From Ectocarpus siliculosus (lineage: Eukaryota > Sar > Phaeophyceae > Ectocarpales > Ectocarpaceae), in contig FN649732.1 of assembly GCA_000310025.1 (NCBI GenBank), positions 1,407,511-1,471,510 on the forward strand: a stretch of DNA of 64,000 nucleotides, written 5' to 3'. The notes under the pieces were generated by a model. That model was not told where the DNA came from. It made no database searches and worked only from the letters and a program-made list of their open reading frames with translations. This document shows positions 38,139-48,256 of this stretch, in pieces (position 1 is the stretch's first letter; each line of letters starts with the position of its first letter). The translations under genes and the position numbers were made by a program.

Positions 38139-40201
38139 ACAAAGTGTTCATCTTGATGTGGGCCTCCTCTCCGTTTGGAACAGGGATGGGGGATCCGTGT
38201 GGGCGTAGTTGGACTTTTCCCTCTCTCTACATGATTACGTAGTACATGGTCCGTAGATGAGGAATAAATACTCTCCTAGTCTGTAGGCAACGCTGTAGAA
38301 ATCAACCAAAATCTAACGATTCAACTGCCAAGTTTGCAAGTTGTCGATGGTAAGGAGGAGCTCTCCCAAGTCTCCGGGGGTGCATGGTAATCATGACTTG
38401 ATTTATTTTCAATATCGACCGGAATTCACTCCCGGAGTTTTGACTCGGTTTCGCAGGTTGAATAAAAATGAATTCAAAAAGATGTGTGCGTACAGATTGT
38501 AGCTTGTGAGAAAGCAGCTTTTTTCAGCTAGGGTCAAAGCCTGTGTAGACTACATGGTCTGAACGAGCACAGACTAACTGCAGCGGTGTGGCGCGGACGA
38601 TTGTGGACACAACAATGTCTTTTTGCCATGACTTCTTCTACAGACAGCAATTTTACTTTCCTATGAAGATATTTTTCTATGTGAGCGTCCCGGTACTGTA
38701 CACAATCAAACGTGCTCGTGTCCAAGATGCAAGGGAGTTTCGTAGACTCTTGACTACAGCAGTCTACATACGCGTGGTGCTGATATCTTCTCATCTCCGG
38801 GCCTCCCATTATTTGAAATCCATGAGGACCGCTCACTTCGTCTCCGAGTAAACACACACACCTACCTTTGGTTTCTTCTCCTTGCCGTCCAACTCCTGCG
38901 TGTACCCTCTCGGTTGTCGGTAGAACTGACCAGAGCACACGTTCGCGTTTTTTTCCCTCCGGGAGTACAGCAAGACTGACTGACATTTTGTTATTTGAGT
39001 CAAGCCGGTTAGGGCGGGACAGCGCCGCTCTCAATGCGAACTACTGCTGCTGCTGCTGTTGTACAGGAGTCTAAAGAAACACACATGACACGATCATGAC
39101 ATCAGACATCGAATTATTCATCAGAGTTATTGTGAGAGGGAAGAGATTTGCTGCGCTCTTCTCGCACAATAAGAATTCAGGCATACCACCACCGCAGGAG
39201 GGGTGGGTTATTAGGGGGCTCAGGAGAGGCGACAACGAGCCTTGGTTACACTTTGATAGTAACTCTTTAGGACTAACCGATGTTGAACGAAGCAAGGCTA
39301 GGTTCTTCACGCGAGCAAGGCTAGGTTGCTCACCCCACATCTACCCTAACCCTCACCCACGGCCAAAGCACGGCCTAGCGGCCGCGACTCGCGATAACGG
39401 GTTGCAGGTTGGAGACTCCACTACTGTAGGCGGCACACGACGGGAAAAAAAAAAAATGCCCTCTTTCGCTGGGCGAGCAAGAAAGCACCTCCCTTTATCC
39501 AGATACCGATACTAGAGGGTAGGGCAGTGAGATAGTCTGGGCAGCCCCTACGCTAGAGGTAGGCGTGCACGGCTGCCACAGCAGCATTGTACGTATAGAA
39601 CGGCGGTTACCTTTGTGTGAGGTCAATATTTTGAGAAAACGCCTCCTTCCCTTTTACCTTATACCCGGCCCCGGAGCGGTGGGACACGGCAAAGGGCAAA
39701 GCGTACAGTACGAGCATAGAACCAGAGGTACCAGGAGGCACGCGTAGACACTTGCACCCACCTATAGACACTGCACCGCCGTAGAGACGACAGGAGGTTT
39801 CACGATTGTTCTTCCAGGAATCGCAGGCGTCATTTTTATTGCGAGCGCAGGTGGCCGTGATTTTTGGCTGCCTCGCGAATCGTGGCGATGGCTGATCCCG
39901 CATCCGACTTGTCGGAGACTAGGATGGAGCTTCGAGCCGTCTCACGCAAGCTTTCCTCCTGCGAGCAAGCTCTCGAGGGGCATGGCGCCTACTTGGGCAT
40001 AAGGGATCCGGTGAGAAAAGAGGGGCTTGTTCTAGGTTTAAGGACAAAAGCAGATGTCAGGCTGGTTGTACCACGGGCTATCAATTGCGGGCTAGACTAG
40101 TCTTCTGTACCATCGCCACAGCGAGGTGGCATGTTTTTATTGGCCAGCCGAAGGGAAAGCGGCAGGACGGACAGCTGAGAGGGGGGGGGGGGGGGGGGGG
40201 G

Positions 40202-40301
40202 NNNNNNNNNNNNNNNNNNNNNNNNNNNNNNNNNNNNNNNNNNNNNNNNNNNNNNNNNNNNNNNNNNNNNNNNNNNNNNNNNNNNNNNNNNNNNNNNNNN
40301 N
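40202..40301. other. Assembly gap, 100 N, between poly-G tracts
   Basis: Exactly 100 Ns with a G run of about 19 on the left and 10 on the right. The length is the usual placeholder for an unknown gap. The sequence before it (gctgagag then G run) and after it (G run then gtac) recurs at about 40902-40923, so a repeat may have been collapsed or misplaced. Confidence 0.98.
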
Positions 40302-40775
40302 GGGGGGGGGGGTACTCATAGTTGTGCAGCGGTAGTCTTTAGACCATTGACCTCGCGTCCCTACAAAGCCGGGACGGAGCATGCCGGGTTCTCACCGGAC
40401 CAGGCTCTCACATCACCAAGCGCGAAGCACCGTGAGGTATTCGGCGAGTCCCATGAAGGGTGAGCTACATCCTGCTAAGGGTGTTCGGCATCTTGTGCTT
40501 ACTTCCTTGCGTACGGATGACAGCTGCGTATGACTTAATTTATTTTCTGGTGCTTTCACTTCCAGAGACAGTTATCAGCACTGTGTAACTGCCTCGAGGA
40601 TGCTTCACCAATTTAACACAACGTGGTGCGATCATCCCCCTTCTGCGGAGTGAGGTTTCTCCACCCCGCACAACATGATCTACTCGATCACCATTATGGT
40701 TACCGCCAAAAAAAAAAACAGAGGTAAAACAAAAAAAAACGGTAACCTGGTTGCCGAGTTCACGAAGTGAATTGG

Positions 40776-40923
40776 CTTGTTTTACAACGTCGTTGCCAAG
40801 CGACGAAAACCCAATCCCGATGGCAAACACCGGGGGGGGCGACTTGTTTTACAACGTCGTTGCTCAAGCGACGAAAACCCAACCCCGATGGCAAACACCG
40901 AGGGCTGAGAGGGGGGGGGGGGT
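40776..40923. repeat. 67-bp direct repeat followed by poly-G
   Basis: cttgttttacaacgtcgttg occurs at 40776 and at 40843, each copy continuing through gcgacgaaaacccaa and cccgatggcaaacaccg. The two units differ at only a few positions and are followed by G runs, the second ending gggggtac as at the right edge of the gap. Confidence 0.85.
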
Positions 40924-41307
40924 ACGCCTCTACCGCTGTAACGGATGTTCTCCCGCTCTCATGATTTCAAACGTACGGCAAGACCGGCATCACATGGAAT
41001 TCAGAGGCCGACGGGCTACATTGTTTGTGCAGGCTCGACTCTCGCATCGCCACATGCGCTGGACCCGATGACAGGGCGTGTACGTGGGAGTACACATCCT
41101 CTCTCTTTATGGGGGCGAGGGGCCTGTGGTGTGCATACTCCCTGTCATGGTGAAGAGAGAGATCAATCCGTGTCTTGTGCCCGCGTTCATCCTTGCCACT
41201 TCTATGCTACCCTTCAATGCTTATGCCGGCAAATCTTGCACGGAAGTCTACACCCGACAATGTAATATATAATCTATGTGTACACCGTCAGTCGAAGCAG
41301 TCACGCT

Positions 41308-41532
41308 TACCGTTTTTGACGTAAGATACCACACCCCCAAGGCCGACTCTCAAAACTCGACTATTCGTAGCAAAAAGAAGTGGCGGTGCCGAATATAACA
41401 CACCGTTGTAACCGTCTCATGTAGAGCTTCCCGAAAACATTAAGGTTTGATTTCGGCATTCTCCCCTTCGTGAAGTGTTCCAAGGCTTAAAAATCGTTCC
41501 ACGGGGAGTGGTATCTCATGCAACGTACGGTA
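41308..41532. mobile_element. Short inverted-repeat element (MITE-like), second copy
   Basis: The left end taccgtttttgacgtaagat, then accacacccc, matches the complement of the right end, taccgtacgttgcatgagat, then accactcccc, over about 34 bases. The 225-bp element has no coding capacity. The terminal core (taagataccacacc) is shared with the element at 20497-20676. Flanks suggest at most a 2-bp TA duplication. Confidence 0.7.
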
Positions 41533-42127
41533 TATCTCGATACAGCAGTAGTGGTAACGGGTGTTGGCCGAGAGCGCGTGTGGGTGTACAGGAGGGGTGC
41601 AATCTACTCACGAGTACCGACAGACGTAGGTTCATGCCCCCGCCAGTAGCCACCCCGTGGTATTCGAGTGCGAGAAAAACAACTTCGACCCAAGTGTATT
41701 AAGAGTAGTATTGTGCCTATTTCGTGCGAATCGGATGCTGCTGTATTGAAGCACGACCGATGTGTGCAACAGTAGTGGACGGAAGTCGCCAACAAGATTC
41801 GAACATACTACACTATCTGACATGACACGTACATACATCATTGCTCGAGCGCATGCTCAGATTTCCTTTTCTGTTTGACGTGTTTGAAGAAGCGGCTATG
41901 ATTCTCAACGCTTACTTACACGCTGCTCGCATCTGGTTCTGTTTTCAAGAAAAATCAGGTGAGCCCGGCGTATCGTTGCATCTGCTTCTATTTGTATTTC
42001 AAGTTCTCGCGCAACTGCGGTTTACCTTGCACCGGTATTCTCGAAAGTGGTAGACCCTACTCACACGTTTCTCCTGCCCCCTCCTCTTCGTTCTCACCGG
42101 TCCCTCGGTCTCTGCACAAACACACAG
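41533..42127. other. Upstream flank of the EsV-1-7 gene
   Basis: A frame from ATG at 41853 (MLRFPFLFDVFEEAAM) leads to a GTGAGC donor near 41959, but its phase does not fit the acceptor at 42127, so it is not claimed. The true start exon of the EsV-1-7 gene is probably in this stretch or further upstream. Confidence 0.35.
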
Positions 42128-43968
42128 GCAACGCTTCTCGGCCAGTTGCAAACTCTGCAAAAGAAGGAGGAGCAGCTACGAGAGGTTCTCTTGATCCTGC
42201 TGCGTGCGACTGCCCTGCAACCGCCGCCACTACATCCACCGCAGTTGCAAGCACCCCCTCCCGCTGCCAGCCCTTTTCCCTTGCCGCCTTCTACACCCCC
42301 GACCCAACTGCCAGCTTCAGGGGGCACATCGGCCACCCCATCTCGAGCTCCTGCAACTACGAGCAGCCCTCGCCGCCGCCGGCCTTCCCAGGTGGAAACG
42401 GCGGCCCGTCGAGCGAGCGCTCGGGCTGGTGCGGCGGCGTCGGGACCAGGAGCGGCTTTGGCTTCGGACTCGTCTGCTTCTTCTTCTTCCTCTTCTTCTG
42501 GTGTGTTCGATCCTCCCATTCTCCCACCCTTCGTGCCGGTCGCGCCGGCGACTGGAGCATCCAAAACTGTGTCGCTGCATGAGGCGCTAGGTATTCCGCC
42601 TCCGGCTAAGGCCGGGGCGGGGGCGGGGGCGGGGGCGGGAGCAGGGGCTTCGTCGCGGGGCGTGCCGTACAGGCACGGGCAACACGCTCTGTACAGACTA
42701 ACACCCCCTTCCGGTGGCAACATCTCGGCAAGTGGTGGCGCTAAAGATTCCGTAGTCGCCAGCGGGAGATCTCTCGGTCTCGCGACCACAGCGGGTGTTG
42801 GGCTCAAGAATCGATCCAGTGCTGACGCTGCTTCGAGTTCCAGCCCCCAAGGGTTTGATGTTGCAAGTTCTTGCTCAGGGTTTGGCGAGACATCTTCTTC
42901 CCAGCGTACATCTATTCAGCCAGTGACCGAGATAGGGGTCAATGTAGCCGACGGCAGCAGAGTATGCGCACCACCACACGGAGTAGACGGAGAGCATGGC
43001 GATCAAGGTGCTGCCTCCGGCTCGTCGAGGGGCGACGCTGCTGCGGAGAGCGAGGGTTCTCCGCTGGCGGAAGCCCCACCCCCAGGTGCCGTCGCAGTCG
43101 TAACGGTAGCAGAACGCGGGGGTGGCGGCATGGTAGCCACATCCACTGTAGACAGCAACGGCTCGTCAATCCCTACCGAAAGGGTTGTCAGGAATGATCA
43201 GCAGCAGCCGAGAAACAGGGGAGCGTCGGCACAACGGGAGACCGTCTCGAGGCAAGAAAATGCGTGCGGTTCTCCTCGTTCGACAAGTGCTGCGGAGACC
43301 GTCGGCGGGGAGAAAGCCACCGTTTCCGGAGAGGATGAGTCTCCGGCCGCGCCAGCAACAGATACTGAGGCGAGCATGGAGGAAATGTTTACCAAGGAAA
43401 TGGAGGTTGAACTTCGGCGCGGCAACGCCCGGAATTTTGCGGGACTGACGAAAGCGACTACATCAGCGGCCGCAAGGGCGGCATTAGCCGTCGCGTCGAG
43501 GCCTATGGCATCGACGGATCGTACTGTGCACGTGCTTTACAAGGTCAAATCGGAAACCGTATCTGCCGCTAGTAACGCCATGGCCGCTTCACCCAACCGT
43601 TGGCCAGCTATGCTCGCTGCACAAGAATTGATGAAGAGCGCCCTCACCGTGTGGGAGAAAAAATTTGTCGTGGACGAAGCGGAGAGATGCGTGAAACGGA
43701 AGTCCGCGGATGCGGCGGAGCGCTTGCCTGCACCGCGACCTCCGCCTCCCGCGTCGAGGGCTGCAGTTTCCGCAGGAGTAGCGGGGTCGGTTACGATAGA
43801 CCACGGTGATCAGGACAGCAGTCATGGGAATGCGTCTCCGCCTGGGTTGCCACCGCCTGAGGTGGGAGTGCTTCGAACAGCCGACGCCCAAGTAGTCGCA
43901 TCACCGGCGGGAAACTTGTCAGCGGCATCGCCAGCACCGGCAGGAGGGGTCGCCGGCGATGGCAGCCC

Positions 43969-44008
<40 letters not shown>

Positions 44009-47000
44009 GAGGAGGGGCGACGGCCAGCTGCCCGGCGACCACCTGCTGCTGATCTGTCGACTGAACCACGCAAGACGGCAGTACTCTCGAGTGCGACGAC
44101 CGCGATCTCCAATGCTACTGTCGGGAACGGCCAAGGTAGCGGCGATGCCGTTCCAGCACCCAGCAGTAGGCCGGTGAGGAAGCGCAGGAAGAGCGCGGAG
44201 GCCGGCGGGTGGTCGCGGTACAGCAAGGAAGACTTTGTGTCGGGGGAGGCGCTGGTGCTAGGGTCGAGCTCAGAGGGAGAGGAGGAAGAGGATGAGGAAG
44301 AACAGGAGCCTGAGGAGGAGGAAGAGAACTACACGATTCAGGGACAACGGGTCTCCCGCCCTGAGGGAGAAAAACGAATGCGGTCGGCGAATAGCGGTGC
44401 CGGTGGTGGGGACGGGGGGTGGGGTGAGGATTCGAACGCGCTGCTGGTCGACGTTGGTGGAGACGACCCCGAAGACGACGAGGACGCCCTGGATGACCCC
44501 GGTGTCGGGACCACCAGGAAGAGGAGAAGCGCGGTGGGGCCCGTCAAGAAGCGGAGCCCGCCGAACGCGTGGAAGAGGCGGTGCGCCGACGGCACTTGCC
44601 AGCTGGGAGCGAGCTTTGCGATGCGTGGGGAGCCGGCGAAGTACTGCAGCGCTCACAGCGACGCCGGGATGGTGAACGTGACTCATCGGCTCTGCATGGA
44701 CCCACGGTGCGGGCGCCGAAGACATTGCCTGGTGGCGGGGTGATGTGTATAAGTACTTCGCTAGCTTTCCCGGCGTAGGGCAAGCTTATTTGCCACCAAA
44801 AGTTGAAACTCGGTGTCAGGATCGATGCGAAAACTTTTACGGCTGATATGTATACAGGGATGATCTAGTTTGCTGTGATTGCTTTGTGGACAATGCGTGC
44901 CAAGCAGGCACCGTCCTTCCTAGGCGAGTCACTTTGAACAGCTTCGTTCTCTACGCGGTGCCTATCTCTTGTTCGAGTTCAACAGCCGATTTTGTGTCAA
45001 ACGGAGAGGTAGGTAAAATACTTGTGCCAGGATTGTTCTCTTTTCCCACCCCATTCCCCCCGATGTGGTTCGAGTTTGCCTGTAATTGCCCAGTCGGACG
45101 TTGTGCGGAACTGGTGCCAGATTTCATTCTCTGCAGTCGGGCGAAGTGCCAGGCGTGCTCTAAACGTGTTGATGACCCCCGCTTCCCCTAATCCCTTTTC
45201 CCACACGTTTTCGCCTCGATGCTGCTTGATGTAGCTGCAACCACCAGCCGAGCTACAACATGCCAGGGAAGCAGAAGGCTATTTACTGTCGCACGCACAA
45301 GAGGGCTGGGATGATCAACGTGACTTCTCCCAAATGTGAAGCCGAAGGGTGAGAAAATAAGTTTGGTTTACGGAGGAGCGGAGTCTCTGCTATCTGTATG
45401 TTATGAGGGTGGAGATATGAGAGGTTTGCACAACCCTCTGGTACGCAATCAAGCCCCAGAAGCCTAAATGGGGTTTTATATTCTAGTGGTTGATCGGTTT
45501 TTGAGACATTTCCAACCACCATAGACAGACAATTTGTAGTATTAATCAAGCGATTCTCGGTATCGGAAGAATTTTCGGGATCATGCTGGATCAACTCTTC
45601 GCCACCACGGAACGAATCAAAACGTTTTGTTTCTCGTCGAGGCAGCTTGCAAGCGGGAAGTATTGGTTTGCAGCAGTGGGTAAAACACTATTTTCCGTCT
45701 AAATACCGTCACCAACGTCGATAAACAACCGCAGCACAGAGATTAACAACCGCAACACCCGCCGGAATACCAGTTATACGGAGAAGATGACCTCGAAGCG
45801 ACTTATTCCTGATTTCCTCTTGTGAAAACGAAAAGGAAAAGATGCGGCATCTATCGTGCGAGCTGATCATGCAACTCCTGAGCTATCGCAAGATGGTTGG
45901 GAGATTTTTCCGGCGCACGCCCCACCTGCGTCTGCTGGCGGTTTCCCAACCCCCTGTACATGGAAGGAATCGACCTCGGCAGACGTTGAGCAGATGTTAC
46001 CCTTTGTCAAGGTGCTGTTTTTGAAGGCACTCTCCATTCCCCCCCCCCGTCCTCTCGTAGGGGCTGCTCTTTCTCGTGGGCTAAGTAGGCATTAAAGGTT
46101 TCCAGGGGTAATTGGGAACCCGACCGTCTGGCGGCGAGCCGATTTGCTCGTGCGACCTCTTTTGAGCATGCTTCAAAGGCAGCAAGAGTTCGATTTTTTG
46201 TTTTTGAACCCCTTGTCAACCAGCTCGAATGGTGTGGTTTTGTCCCCACCATGTTGCAGGCAGGCGGGCGGCGGGATCGAACCATTGTCGTGTGCCACCA
46301 GAGTTGAACATCTCGCCACTACGTCCATTTGAAGAGCGGGAAGAGTCCTCGACAGACATGGGGGAGATGCATTCCTTTTTCCACACCATCTCCAACTTCC
46401 CTTGTATCTCCAAGTTTGCTTTTTATTTTTTGCGGTTGCGGCATGATATACCGTGTTCAAGTTCGGATGATCCTGGTAATGCCACCGGTAACATGCCAGC
46501 ACCCATTACTTCAACGTTCCACCCTCAGACAACAACGTTTTTTAGCAACGCGCACGCAACCTGCCGCCGCGTCTATTTTCAAACGCGCTACTCCGATGGC
46601 ACTTTGTGTTTGGGCTTTGCGTATGCTTTGCTTTTTCCGCGCGGGTGTGGGCACCTCGTGCGTTCCCGTTCTCAGGTGCATCAAGCGCCCGAGTTTCGCG
46701 TTTCTGGGAGATCACAAGGCCTCGTTCTGCGAAACCCACAAGCTGGTATGCATTGGGTGTTCCGTACCAGATCCGCGAAGCTGTCGCACGGTGGTGGGAC
46801 GATCACCGCGGGGGTCTGTCCACCGCCGCCACCGCCGTACTTGTCTAGAACATTGGTCTCACGCGCAACAACGTTGCCGACGTGATCAAATCGTTGTGTG
46901 ATTTGGTTTTCGAGCATTGTTTCCTTGCCATATTGATCGTCGCAACCTCTTTCGGCGGAGGTGGGGGTGATCGTCCGCGCGAGAACAGCCCTATCTTCCT

Positions 47001-48256
47001 TGCTTGAATCAAGCGTTTGTGTGCGTGACTCGTTCGCTACGACTAGCCTGTTGTTTCATTCTCTGATTGCACGGCCCGTCCTCCGGACATCACGACCAAC
47101 ACATGCTTTTGCCGCAGTAGCCGCCATTTCCCCCCGTTTCGGTGGGTTCATCCCCGCGCGCTTGCATTGGCGGTGCTTGGCAGGCGGGGATGATCAACGT
47201 CCGCAAGAAGCCGCGGAGCAACAACGGAGGCTCGAGCTCCCCCGTATCCCGTCAACGGGTGAAGCAAGCGCCGGCCTACGAGTCTCTTCCAAGCGCGGTG
47301 GGTCTTGAGATCCGGTCGTCGGCGTGGAGTAGCGCAGCAGCAGCCGCAGCCGCGAAGGCAAAAGCCGCCGCAGCCGTCACAGCCGCGGGGGGAAGCGCGC
47401 GCAGGTGATGTCCGTTCGTCAAGACACTCTGTAGCTGTTGACTGGAGAGACGAAAGGCTTACGGCCGGCTGAAAAGAGTGGCCCAGCACTTAGCACGGCA
47501 TGATGTAGGTGTGAGTGGCACATCTGTCGGCTCTTTGTATTTTGTCGGTTGGCAATCAGCGGCCTATGCCGATCGATTTCGTTGTACAGACGTTGCGTTG
47601 GCTGCAGGAGTGTTTTCTCTTGTTGACTTCGTCGCAGCTTCCTCGGAGGTACACGGTGTATGTAGACGGTCCGTCCGTGGCTGCAACAACGAACCGGTGA
47701 TCTGGCCGAATGTTTCTTCGCCAGTGCGGCTGGCGACCGGTCGTCGAAGTTCTGCATGTGCACCATAATTTCTGCGCTATTTTGGCTGCCGTTTGCGTCG
47801 CTCGTGCCATAGCGAGCGGCCACCGAGTTGTCGTCTTGAAACATCGACATTTCTGGCACACTCAACTCAGTGCTCCATCCCCGATGGCGTGCTGTGCGTC
47901 ATTTCACTCCAACGTGTTCATTTCAACACCGCCCATGCCAGCTCTCGCCACTACTTGTCCGTCTTGAAGCGGCTGCTTCGTCTGATACAATCTATCTGGT
48001 GACACAATGACAAACGTAAACGTAAACGTGAATGCCCCTCCCCGTTTTCCCCTTTTCTACTGCTCCTCTCAGTTTCGACTCCCCCTTTCTGTCAGACTCT
48101 CCATCCTCAGCAACAGCACCAGCGGCGGCAACGTCTGCTACCACCGTGACCCCCTCGTTCGCCTCAGTGCTGTCGAGCCTTGGCTACAATGTTACCGTCC
48201 GCCGTCCGCTTGGCGACGGAGGTGGCGGGGGGTTGGGGGTGGGGGCGGAACGCTAA
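42128..48256 (+). CDS. EsV-1-7 domain protein with three Cys/His repeats
   Basis: Exons 42128-44706, 45235-45348, 46676-46745, 47184-47404 and 48073-48256 join in phase to exactly 1056 codons including TAA; a 5' exon is missing. Residues 1-25 form a short helix (LLGQLQTLQKKEEQLREVLL). About 800 Ala/Pro/Ser-rich, probably disordered residues follow, including polyQ, an acidic Glu run and basic nuclear-signal-like clusters (RPVRKRRK). Three EsV-1-7 repeats come next: CADGTC-X15-C-X2-H-X12, CMDPRC-X16-C-X2-H-X12 and CEAEGC-X16-C-X2-H, each with (A/R)GM(I/V)NV after the histidine. The C-terminal tail is Ala-, Ser- and Gly-rich. EsV-1-7 proteins are abundant in brown algae; the founder member IMMEDIATE UPRIGHT acts in early Ectocarpus development, and the domain is named after a phaeovirus gene. 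Zinc binding is inferred from the Cys/His pattern. Confidence 0.88.
42613..42645 (+). repeat. GGGGCG hexanucleotide run, codes Gly-Ala
   Basis: Five or so copies of ggggcg encode an alternating Ala-Gly stretch in the disordered part of the EsV-1-7 protein. Confidence 0.85.
43970..44008 (+). repeat. CAG microsatellite coding polyglutamine
   Basis: About 12 CAG codons plus a CAA give a run of 13 glutamines in frame in the EsV-1-7 protein, between a Pro/Ala-rich segment and EEGRRPAARRPP. Length polymorphism between strains is likely. Confidence 0.9.
45235..45348 (+). CDS. EsV-1-7 repeat exon 2
   Basis: It starts after gatgtag with the second cysteine of repeat 2 and reads CNHQPSYNMPGKQKAIYC, RTHKRAGMINV and TSPKCEAEG before GTGAGA. 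The junction with 44706 rebuilds CMDPRC and the junction with 46676 rebuilds CEAEGC. Both introns therefore fall at the same point of the repeat, just before the second cysteine. Confidence 0.88.
46262..46330 (-). repeat. tRNA-like (pol III box) sequence in an intron
   Basis: On the minus strand gtagtggcgagatgttc resembles an A box and, about 45 bases on, ggttcgatccc is a perfect B box. The T-arm stem does not pair well and no anticodon stem was found, so this is a tRNA relic or tRNA-derived SINE rather than a working tRNA. It lies in intron 2 of the EsV-1-7 gene. Confidence 0.35.
46676..46745 (+). CDS. EsV-1-7 repeat exon 3
   Basis: A 70-base exon encoding GCIKRPSFAFLGDHKASFC followed by ETHKL, with acceptor ttctcag and donor GTATGC. 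It joins exon 4 (AGMINVRKK) to complete the third repeat with the exact 16-residue spacing. Confidence 0.88.
47184..47404 (+). CDS. EsV-1-7 gene exon 4
   Basis: It begins AGMINVRKKPR, closing the last repeat, then becomes Ser- and Ala-rich (SSAAAAAAAKAKAAAAV). The frame has a TGA just beyond the GTGATG donor at 47405. Splicing there to 48073 keeps phase and adds a plausible C-terminus, but read-through to TGA at 47406-47408 would give an alternative end. Confidence 0.75.
48073..48256 (+). CDS. EsV-1-7 gene exon 5, C-terminus
   Basis: A strong pyrimidine tract and tctcag acceptor lead into FDSPFLSDSPSSATAPAAAT, a serine-rich segment, then FASVLSSLGYNVTVRRPLGD, a Gly-rich run and TAA at 48254-48256. 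The composition matches the rest of the protein. The exon is inferred from splice sites and phase only. Confidence 0.6.

Larger units (their letters stand above)
38139..41307. other. Intergenic region with assembly gap
   Basis: No gene was assembled. A minus-strand frame around 38864-38930 reads into a GTAGGTGTG donor and might be an isolated exon, but no partner exon was found. The region holds a gap, poly-G runs and a short direct repeat, listed separately. Confidence 0.4.

Noticed and set aside
42094-42807. Minus-strand 237-codon frame opposite the EsV-1-7 exon
   Set aside because: Low-complexity mirror of the Ala/Pro-rich plus-strand coding sequence, with no independent support.
45022-45190. 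Possible decayed EsV-1-7 repeat in intron 1 (frames reading ...RCAELVPDFILCSRAKC and ...ISFSAVGRSARRAL)
   Set aside because: Cysteines and spacing fit in no single frame, and the flanking exons already join perfectly without it.
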